A stretch of DNA of 15,219 nt from DSUN01 sp035527715. GTDB taxonomy: Bacteria > Planctomycetota > PUPC01 > DSUN01. The stretch is taken from positions 1-15,219 of the forward strand of contig DATKZY010000033.1 of assembly GCA_035527715.1 (NCBI GenBank). Reading direction: 5' to 3'. This document shows positions 1 to 5,832 of this stretch, one piece after another. A model generated the notes under the pieces. That model was not told the DNA's origin. It saw nothing but the letters and a program-made list of their open reading frames with translations, and searched no databases. Made by a program: the position numbers and the translations under genes. Position 1 is the stretch's first letter, and every line of letters starts with the position of its first letter.

Positions 1-65
1 CCCCGCGGCATGCTACAGAAGGGCAGTGCTTGTGGGAGTGGCAACTGCCCGGAGTTCCCGCCGCC

Positions 66-206
66 ATGATGGGGAAACAGGTTCGCCAAGAGGCTCTGTA
101 TGTCGTGGGGATCAGCCTGGAGAAGCGGGTGCGCGAGGACCCTCCGCTGCGCCGCATCCAGCGGGCGGTGGAGTTCGAGTTCGCGCGCGACCGCGTGGCT
201 CACCGC
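66..206 (+). pseudogene. Transposase N-terminal remnant (IS1182/DUF772-like)
   Basis: From the ATG at 66 the frame reads like the first 45-50 residues of IS1182/IS5-type transposases with a DUF772 N-terminus. It has an MMGKQ start, then QEALY, SLEKRVREDPPLRRI and FEFARDRVAHR, which match the usual pattern of a basic start, an L-E-x-R-V-x-x-D-x-x-L-R-x-I helix and an F-x-F-x-R segment. After about 206 the resemblance stops and the frame runs into low-complexity GTTCGGTGTCGGG-type sequence. The DNA-binding and DDE catalytic parts (normally 300 or more further residues) are absent, so this is a dead 5' fragment. A 7-bp inverted repeat just upstream (GGGCAGT 21-27, ACTGCCC 44-50) could belong to the lost element's end. 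The assignment comes from remembered family patterns; the end point is approximate. Confidence 0.5.
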
Positions 207-585
207 TGTCGGTTGTCGGGGTCGGGATTCGCGGGGATTCGCACGATCCGCGGTCGCCGAAGAACGGTGTTCGGTGTCGGGTGTTCGGTGCTTGGGTACG
301 CAGGAGGAAGATCCCGCGTGCATGTATGCACGCCCCACCGGCGTTCCCTTTTCGCGTCCTTTCGCGTGTTTCGCGGGCGCGCTCTTCTCTGCTCCCTCTG
401 CTGCTGTGCGTGAGGCCATCCGCTTCGGGGTTCGCGTTTCGTGTCCCGAGTTCGGTCCCCTTGGCGGACTCGGCGTCGTGGCGGTGGGGATGGGCTTGGA
501 CTCCCGCAGGCGGTGTTGGTAGGATGTGGGCGTCGGGTGGTAGCAGTTCGGAAGGGCGGCTTACGAGCAGGGCAGGAGGTCGAGC
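207..585. other. Non-coding stretch with low-complexity repeats
   Basis: I see no convincing gene here. Short frames exist on both strands, but they are arginine/serine-rich products of GC-rich sequence with no recognisable domain. The stretch contains GTTCGGTGTCGGGTGTTCGG-like near-repeats around 269-290, TTTCGCG triplets around 349-375, and a perfect 8-bp-arm inverted repeat, GCGTGCAT-GT-ATGCACGC, at 316-333. The 3' end carries the ribosome binding site, and possibly a weak promoter, of the gene starting at 586. It probably represents decayed sequence following the transposase remnant. Confidence 0.5.
496..525 (+). promoter_or_regulatory. Weak candidate promoter for the DUF6602 gene
   Basis: TTGGAC at 496-501 and TAGGAT at 520-525 are 18 bases apart and end about 60 bases before the ATG at 586. 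The -35 is poor and the -10 matches four of six consensus bases. It is listed because spacing and distance resemble the better promoters in this window; it could easily be chance. Confidence 0.25.
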
Positions 586-1464
586 ATGGCCGAGAACAAG
601 GCGGGGCTGGCGCTGCGGGCGAAGTTCCGGGCGGCTCAGCGGGCGCTGCGGGCGAATTTCGACGCGTGCGTGGCCGGCGGCAAGCATACCTATGAGAAGG
701 GCCTGCGGAACGAGCAGGTGCTGATCGACTTCCTGCGGGAGCATCTGCCGCCGAAGTACGGGGTGTCGCGCGGGGAGGTCGTGGACTCGAAGGGGCACGT
801 GGCGCGGCAGGCCGACGTGGTGATCTACGACGCGCACCACGCGCCGCTGGTGCAGGAGGGGGAGACGTCGAAGGTGTTCGCGGCGGAGAGCGTGTACTCG
901 GTGATCGAGGTGAAGCCGGCGCTGAGCCGGCCGACGCTGGTCGCGGCGGTGCAGGTGATCCGCTCGGCGAAGGAGCTGGACCGCTCGGCGGTCGTGGCGT
1001 CGCACGGCGGCCACGAGCGGCTCCACGGGCCGGTGGTGAACCCGCCGCTGTTCGGCGCGATCTTCTCGCTGAAGGCGACCAATCCCGAGACGCTCGTGCC
1101 CGCCCTGGCCGACCTGCACGGCACGATGCGCTGGCAGTGGTGGACCGATGCGGTGTGCGTGCTGGGCGAGTCGCTCATCTACCACTTCGACAAGCACACG
1201 GGCAGCGATGGCAAGGAGACTTGGCAGGCGGCGGTGCTGACGGGCGACTCGCGCCTGGGCTACTATCAGTCGGGGGAGGACACGCTGCTGATGTTCTATC
1301 TGTTCCTGTTGTATCAGCTCAGTGCGAAGGAGCTGTATCCGCCGGACTTCGTTCGATACGTGTCGGGGCTTGCCGGCCCGCCATTGCGGATTTACCTGGG
1401 GGACCGGCTGCCGTGCCCGGCCCTGGGGCGGAGAGGCAGGAAGCCGAAGGGGGCGAGTGGCTAA
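586..1464 (+). CDS. DUF6602-type protein with PD-(D/E)XK nuclease-like core
   Basis: This 292-residue protein matches the pattern of DUF6602 proteins. An alpha-helical start is followed by YEKGLRNEQVLIDFLREHLP (an acid at E43), a G-E-V-V-D strand, then QADVVIYD with D77, and SVYSVIEVK with E108 and K110. The order E, D, E-x-K fits the restriction-endonuclease-like fold, where the acids bind metal. Family members occur in mobile and defence settings, but I know of no established reaction, so DNA cleavage is inference. The start is well supported: AGGAGGT at 574-580 lies five bases before ATG 586. Third positions favour G (gcg, ctg, cgg, gtg), unlike the C-ending codons of the glycan-related genes downstream, and the gene sits between a transposase remnant and a MITE-like element, so acquisition by transfer is plausible. 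Its stop codon TAA is the base triplet repeated at the far side of that element. No signal peptide or membrane segment is visible, so it is likely cytoplasmic. Confidence 0.8.
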   Translation: MAENKAGLALRAKFRAAQRALRANFDACVAGGKHTYEKGLRNEQVLIDFLREHLPPKYGVSRGEVVDSKGHVARQADVVIYDAHHAPLVQEGETSKVFAAESVYSVIEVKPALSRPTLVAAVQVIRSAKELDRSAVVASHGGHERLHGPVVNPPLFGAIFSLKATNPETLVPALADLHGTMRWQWWTDAVCVLGESLIYHFDKHTGSDGKETWQAAVLTGDSRLGYYQSGEDTLLMFYLFLLYQLSAKELYPPDFVRYVSGLAGPPLRIYLGDRLPCPALGRRGRKPKGASG

Positions 1465-1767
1465 GTACCGCTCCACGGAGAAAGGCGCGCAATAGCGAGG
1501 CGGGATTTCCTCGGGCTTCGTCCCGCAGGGACGCCAGGATTTAGCCGGCGGCTTCAGCCGCCGGAACGCCGGCGGTCCCCAGCCCTCAGCCCCGCAAGGG
1601 GCGGCAGACCCCGCGCCGGGGAGCCCTTCTGCCGTCCCTTCGGGACTGAGCGGGCCTATTCTCGCACCCGAGTCCGGCGGCTGAAGCCGCCGGCTAAGTC
1701 CTGCCGTGCCTTCGGCACGATGGCCGCAGAGGGTGGTTCTTGTACACTTTTCTCTGTGGAGCAGTAC
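1465..1767. mobile_element. MITE-like 303-bp element with terminal inverted repeats
   Basis: The left end GTACCGCTCCACGGAGAAA (1465-1483) is matched in inverted form by TTTCTCTGTGGAGCAGTAC (1749-1767), 17 of 19 positions. TAA lies directly outside both ends (1462-1464 and 1768-1770), as a 3-bp target duplication would. Inside is a second inverted pair, 1535-1565 against 1673-1703, matching 30 of 31 positions. Each arm contains an 8-bp stem (CCGGCGGC with GCCGCCGG) closed by TTCA (1545-1564) or TGAA (1674-1693). Small hairpins with TTC loops lie at 1634-1646 (GTCCC/GGGAC) and 1706-1718 (GTGCC/GGCAC). No open frame of note is inside, so it would depend on a transposase elsewhere. An alternative is a compound REP-like intergenic structure that never moved. 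Confidence 0.6.
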
Positions 1768-1774
1768 TAAGGCA

Positions 1775-1802
1775 TTCGCGGGGCAGGGACGGCAATTTGC
1801 CG
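1775..1802. repeat. Copy of a dispersed TTCGCGGGGCAGGGACG repeat plus palindrome
   Basis: The 17-mer TTCGCGGGGCAGGGACG at 1775-1791 occurs again, exactly, at 14670-14686, and the roughly 25 bases before both copies are loosely alike (TTTTCTCTGTGGAGCAG here, TTTTCCTGTGGCAGCAG there). Here it runs into the short palindrome CGGCAA-T-TTGCCG (1790-1802). It looks like a dispersed intergenic repeat. Confidence 0.45.
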
Positions 1803-1843
1803 CCTTTATGTGACAATCGTCGGAAGCCGTTGCCGCTTGGCCG

Positions 1844-1870
1844 CGGATTCGGCATTCGCAGCCGAATCCG
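1844..1870. promoter_or_regulatory. 10-bp-arm inverted repeat upstream of the gdhA promoter
   Basis: CGGATTCGGC (1844-1853) and GCCGAATCCG (1861-1870) are perfect inverted arms around a 7-base loop. The right arm ends 27 bases before the -35 box of the dehydrogenase promoter. It could be an operator for a dimeric regulator or the hairpin end of an upstream transcript; there is no T-run after it, which makes a terminator less likely. Confidence 0.4.
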
Positions 1871-1897
1871 AGATTCTCGCCCGTTCGTGAAATCGCC

Positions 1898-1925
1898 TTG
1901 ACACGCCGATGCGGGCCAGTATAAT
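1898..1925 (+). promoter_or_regulatory. Consensus sigma70 promoter for gdhA
   Basis: TTGACA (1898-1903) and TATAAT (1920-1925) both match the consensus completely and are 16 bases apart. Transcription would start near 1932, giving a leader of about 110 bases before the ATG at 2042. The leader would begin within the hairpin CGGCAA-CTC-TTGCCG (1927-1941). It also holds two 7-bp arms, GGCGGGC (1976-1982) and GCCCGCC (2017-2023), which would pair just upstream of the ribosome binding site. The full consensus suggests strong, possibly growth-linked expression. Confidence 0.8.
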
Positions 1926-2041
1926 ACGGCAACTCTTGCCGCTGTTGTGTGGCAGGTGCGCGGTCCCATCTGCGCGGCGGGCAGGAGACACGTGACGGCG
2001 ATGGCCACAAGGCATGGCCCGCCAGAAAGGACGGAGCGAGG

Positions 2042-3298
2042 ATGGCTGAGCAGAAGGGTGCGAACCCGTTCGCGATCGCCCAGCAGCAATTCGACGAGGC
2101 GGCTGCCCTGCTGGGGCTGGAGCCCGCGATGCGCGCGTTCCTCCGCGTGCCCATGCGCGAGCTGCACGTGACCCTGCCCGTGCGGATGGACGACGGGAGC
2201 GTGAAGGTGTTCCAGGGCTTCCGCGTGCAGTACAACGACGCCCGCGGGCCGACGAAGGGCGGGATCCGCTTCCACCCCGACGAGACGATTGACACGGTGC
2301 GCGCGCTGGCGGCGTGGATGACGTGGAAGTGTTCGGTGGTGGACATTCCGCTCGGCGGCGCCAAGGGCGGCGTGATCTGCAACCCGAAGCAGTTGTCGAA
2401 CCCCGAGCTCGAGCGCCTGAGCCGCACCTACGTCGGGGCCGTCGGCCGCATCCTCGGCCCGGACAAGGACGTGCCGGCCCCCGACGTCTACACGACGCCG
2501 CAGATCATGGCGTGGATGATGGACGAGTATTCGAAGCTGGCCGGGCACAACGCGTTCGGCGTCATCACCGGCAAGCCGCTGGCGCTCGGCGGCTCGGCCG
2601 GCCGCGGCGACGCGACGGCGCGCGGCGGCTGGTTCACCGTGCGCGAGGCCACCAACGAGATGGGCATCGACCTCGCCAAGGCCACCGTCGCCGTCCAGGG
2701 CTACGGCAACGCCGGCTCCTTCGCCGCCATCCTGGGCAAGAGCCTCTACGGCTGCAAGATCCTCGCCGTCACCGACACCCAGGGCGGCGTCTACAACCAG
2801 GACGGCGTGGACCCCGAGGCGGCCCTCGAGCACAAGCGCCGCACGGGCTCCGTCGTCGGCCTCCCGGGCACCAAGCCGATCAGCAACGACGAGGTGCTGG
2901 AGCTCGAGGTGGACATCCTGTGGCCGTCGGCCATCGAGAACGTGATCACGGGCGCGAACGCGGGCAACATCAAGGCGAGGATCGTGGCCGAGGCCGCCAA
3001 CGGCCCCACCACGCCCGAGGCCGACGCGATCCTCCACAAGAAGGGCATCCACGTCATCCCCGACTTCCTGTGCAACGCCGGCGGCGTCACGGTGTCCTAC
3101 TTCGAGATGGTCCAGAACTTCAACCACTTCTACTGGACCGAGGAGCAGGTGCACCAGATGCTCGACAAGAAGATGACGGACGCCTATCACGCGGTGCTGT
3201 CGGCGTCGCGGCGCCACAAGGCCCACATGCGCCTTGCGGCCTACGCCGTGGCCGTCCAGCGCGTCGCCGAGGCGGTCCGCCTCCGCGGCTGGGTCTGA
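2042..3298 (+). CDS. gdhA: Glu/Leu/Phe/Val dehydrogenase (glutamate dehydrogenase)
   Basis: This 418-residue cytoplasmic enzyme matches hexameric glutamate dehydrogenases of the Glu/Leu/Phe/Val family, which interconvert glutamate and 2-oxoglutarate plus ammonia using NAD(P). The N-terminal catalytic domain carries PTKGGIRFHP with substrate-binding K72, PLGGAKGG with catalytic K108, and PAPDVYT with D148. The dinucleotide domain has GYGNAG at 220-225, followed by a strand ending AVTDTQGG. The C-terminus includes the family segment around GVTVSYFEMVQN. Length is normal and nothing is missing. The start at 2042 has GGAG at 2033-2036 and fits the family; an in-frame GTG at 1949 would add 31 residues without homology and lies almost at the predicted transcript start. 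Cofactor choice (NAD or NADP) cannot be settled by eye, and related leucine or valine dehydrogenases are shorter. It stands alone between its own promoter and a hairpin terminator. Confidence 0.95.
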   Translation: MAEQKGANPFAIAQQQFDEAAALLGLEPAMRAFLRVPMRELHVTLPVRMDDGSVKVFQGFRVQYNDARGPTKGGIRFHPDETIDTVRALAAWMTWKCSVVDIPLGGAKGGVICNPKQLSNPELERLSRTYVGAVGRILGPDKDVPAPDVYTTPQIMAWMMDEYSKLAGHNAFGVITGKPLALGGSAGRGDATARGGWFTVREATNEMGIDLAKATVAVQGYGNAGSFAAILGKSLYGCKILAVTDTQGGVYNQDGVDPEAALEHKRRTGSVVGLPGTKPISNDEVLELEVDILWPSAIENVITGANAGNIKARIVAEAANGPTTPEADAILHKKGIHVIPDFLCNAGGVTVSYFEMVQNFNHFYWTEEQVHQMLDKKMTDAYHAVLSASRRHKAHMRLAAYAVAVQRVAEAVRLRGWV

Positions 3299-3328
3299 GC
3301 CGCCTGGCACGAACGAAACACACACCAC

Positions 3329-3359
3329 GGGGCGACGCCCGACAGCCGGGCGTCGCCCC
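3329..3359 (+). terminator. Terminator-like hairpin after gdhA
   Basis: Arms GGGGCGACGCCCG (3329-3341) and CGGGCGTCGCCCC (3347-3359) pair perfectly over 13 bases around the loop ACAGC, 30 bases after the gdhA stop. Only two T follow, so it is a strong hairpin with a weak T-run. It also separates gdhA from the promoter at 3402. Confidence 0.65.
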
Positions 3360-3401
3360 TTCCATGTCGTGCCGCAACCTGCCTGCGGGAGCCCCCCGCA
3401 G

Positions 3402-3429
3402 TTGAATTGCCTGTGGCCCCGGGTATAAT
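3402..3429 (+). promoter_or_regulatory. Sigma70 promoter for the heparinase-like/peptidase unit
   Basis: TTGAAT (3402-3407) and a perfect TATAAT (3424-3429) lie 16 bases apart. The start of transcription would be near 3436, giving a leader of about 40 bases with AGAGAGG at 3461-3467 before ATG 3475. Confidence 0.65.
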
Positions 3430-3474
3430 CGCCGACAGGGGGTCGCGAAGAACGATCGGCAGAGAGGACATGGC

Positions 3475-5832
3475 ATGCTTCGGCCTGGCGCGATGCTTCT
3501 CGCGTTCGCCCTTCTGTGGCCGGCAGCGGGCGGCGAGACGGTGTTGATCGGCGGGGTTGCCGTGCCGGCCGACTGCGCGCTGGCGAAGAAGGAGCATCCG
3601 AGGCTCCTGTTCACCCGAGCCGACCTGCCGCGCCTGCGGGAGCGGCTGAAGCAGCCGCGCCTGGCCAAGGAGCTGGAGTGGGCCAAGAGCCTCGCCGCCG
3701 ACGGCAAGGCGTCGGCCATTCTCCTCGGCGTCCTCTATCACCTCACCGGCGAGAAGGCATATCTCGACCAGGCGAGGGCGAAGCTCCGGCCGAGCTGGGT
3801 CCAGACCTATCCGCTGGCCGCCGACCTCGTGATGGGCGGCCTCGGGCCCGAGGAGCAGAGGGCCGAGGCCGATCGCCTCGTGGCCGTGCTCAAGGCCGAG
3901 CGCTGGCGGCCGCACGTCGCCCTCGCCCTCGCCGCCTGGGGCCACGGCCACGACGAGTTCCTCGACGACGACCTGAAGAAGCGCTACCCCGAGGACCTGG
4001 TGCGCGGCGTCGCCTACAACAACCTCTGGTCGCAGGGCCGCGGCGGCAGCTCGATGAGCCACGGCTACAACGGCGAGCACTTCTACACCGAGTGGCTCAC
4101 GATGGCCGTCGCCTGGTCGAACGCGACGGGGCAGGACTGGGTGTCGAAGTGCGACTTCGCGGCCCACGCGCCCGAGTGGTATCTGTTCCACTACCGCCCG
4201 TGGGCGGCGCGGGTGGAGTGCGTGCACGTGGGCGTGACGGCCATGTGCGCCCACTGGATGACGGTCACGCCGGCAACCTTTGACGGCGACGACCTCGCGG
4301 TGCTCGTCGCCACGCGCTTCCGCGACGGCGTGGGGCAGTGGTGGATTGACAACGTGATCTCGAAGATCTCGATGGGCTGGGGCACGAGCGCCCTCGGCCA
4401 GGGCGGCGTGTGGGGAAAGCTCCTGTGGTACGATCCCGACCTGCCACCCGTCGAGCCGGCGATGCTCCCGCCCGCGCGCCTCTTCCCCGAGAACGGCCAC
4501 GCGGTAATGCGGTCGGACTGGGGCCCCGCGGCGACCTATGCCCTCTTCCGCTGCGGGCGCTTCGGCGAGATTGACGGCGCCTGGGGCCGCAACAACGCCG
4601 ACAACCTGCACTTCCTCATCGGCAAGCGGGGCATCCTCGCCGCCGACACGGGCGCCGTGCACACCCTCAACAACGCCGCCCTCGGCTTCGCCGGCGCAAA
4701 GGCCCCAGGCGATACGCCGCCCCACCGCACCGAATACGCCCGCCAGACCATCGCCCACAACTCCATCACCGTCGGCCGCGAGCCCATCGTCCACGTGGAC
4801 TGGCGCGGCCAGCCCACCCGCGACGTCGTCCGGCGCGGCGGCCAGTCGCCCATCCAGGACAAGGCGTGGTGGAAGCTCTGGGGCCTGCCCGAGCGGAAGC
4901 CCGGCGACAGGCCCTTCCGCGAGGGGCGCATCGTCGCCTACGAGACCTCGCCGCTGTTCGACTATGCCGCCGGCGACGCGACCCACTCCTACCCGCCGAC
5001 CCGCGTGAAATCCATCACCCGCCAATTCGTCTACCTACGCCCCGATGCGTTCGTGGTCTTCGACCGCGTCGAGGCCGCCGAGCCCGGGCTGGAGACGATC
5101 TGGAACCTCCACTCGCTCTACGAGCCGGCCTGGAACGGCACGAAGGGGGCCGACCCCTCACTCCCGCCGGAGAAGCAATTCATCCTGAGCGATGATGGGA
5201 AGATGCAGATCGCCAACCCGAGGCCCGGCGGCCGCTTCGTCCACACGGGCGGCGACACGTTCACGATGGACGACCAGTGGCCGGGCATGCAGGGGCGGCT
5301 CTTCGTCAGGCTCCTCCTGCCCGCCGAGGACGCTCGAATCGTCCGCACCATCGGCGGGGCGTGGCACGAGTTCGAGGTGGACGGCATCAACCACGGCCCC
5401 ACGGAGGCGACCTACGCGAAGCACAAGGGCGGCCGCGACCAGCACAACCGCGAGAACACCATCGGCGTCGAGGGCTGGCGGATCGAGGTCGAGGCGAAGG
5501 GCCGCCCCGCCGCCGCGCATTTCCTCACCGTCCTCTTCGCCGCCGACCAGGCGACCCCACAGATGCCCCCCATCGAGCGGGTCGAGCAGGGGGGCCAGGT
5601 GGGAGCCCGGCTGACGCTCGGCGGCAGAGAGTGCGAAGTGACCTTTGCGACCTCGGGGCCCGTCGCCGCTCGCCTGCGCATCACCGAGGCCGGCCGCACG
5701 CTCGTGGACCGCCCCCTGGCCGACAACGTCGAGGACCACTACAGGAAATGGTCGGAAGACCCCCGGTACAAGGCGTGGACAACCCGTCCTGAGCTCCGGA
5801 ACTTCATTGGCACAGAGGAACCTGCCCGATGA
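3475..5832 (+). CDS. Secreted heparinase II/III-like protein
   Basis: This 785-residue protein begins with a signal peptide (MLRPG, then a hydrophobic run ending near AAGGE). The mature start, HPRLLFTRADLPRLRERLKQP, is the opening seen in bacterial heparinase II/III-like and DUF4962-type proteins. An alpha-barrel-like region holds SHGYNGEHFYTEW, with H202 and Y204 as candidate catalytic residues. The C-terminal beta-sandwich part carries HAVMRSDWG, RNNADNLHFLI (372-382), GILAADTG and the family mark IAHNSITV with H428. Such proteins cleave acidic polysaccharides by beta-elimination, outside the cytoplasm or in the periplasm. The real substrate is unknown and sulfated or uronate-rich glycans are only a guess. 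AGAGAGG lies seven bases before the ATG; another ATG at 3470 is out of frame. The gene overlaps the next one by four bases (ATGA), so the two are probably translated together. Length is somewhat above the usual 600-700. Confidence 0.8.
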   Translation: MLRPGAMLLAFALLWPAAGGETVLIGGVAVPADCALAKKEHPRLLFTRADLPRLRERLKQPRLAKELEWAKSLAADGKASAILLGVLYHLTGEKAYLDQARAKLRPSWVQTYPLAADLVMGGLGPEEQRAEADRLVAVLKAERWRPHVALALAAWGHGHDEFLDDDLKKRYPEDLVRGVAYNNLWSQGRGGSSMSHGYNGEHFYTEWLTMAVAWSNATGQDWVSKCDFAAHAPEWYLFHYRPWAARVECVHVGVTAMCAHWMTVTPATFDGDDLAVLVATRFRDGVGQWWIDNVISKISMGWGTSALGQGGVWGKLLWYDPDLPPVEPAMLPPARLFPENGHAVMRSDWGPAATYALFRCGRFGEIDGAWGRNNADNLHFLIGKRGILAADTGAVHTLNNAALGFAGAKAPGDTPPHRTEYARQTIAHNSITVGREPIVHVDWRGQPTRDVVRRGGQSPIQDKAWWKLWGLPERKPGDRPFREGRIVAYETSPLFDYAAGDATHSYPPTRVKSITRQFVYLRPDAFVVFDRVEAAEPGLETIWNLHSLYEPAWNGTKGADPSLPPEKQFILSDDGKMQIANPRPGGRFVHTGGDTFTMDDQWPGMQGRLFVRLLLPAEDARIVRTIGGAWHEFEVDGINHGPTEATYAKHKGGRDQHNRENTIGVEGWRIEVEAKGRPAAAHFLTVLFAADQATPQMPPIERVEQGGQVGARLTLGGRECEVTFATSGPVAARLRITEAGRTLVDRPLADNVEDHYRKWSEDPRYKAWTTRPELRNFIGTEEPAR

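Noticed and set aside
112..2427. A 771-residue open frame on the minus strand
   Set aside because: It runs antisense to the DUF6602 gene, the MITE-like element and the start of gdhA, is rich in Arg/His/Pro, and has no domain. It is a by-product of high GC.
3241..5025. A 594-residue open frame on the minus strand
   Set aside because: It is antisense to the end of gdhA and the first two thirds of the heparinase-like gene, and its low-complexity Val/Ala/Gly/His content shows no domain.
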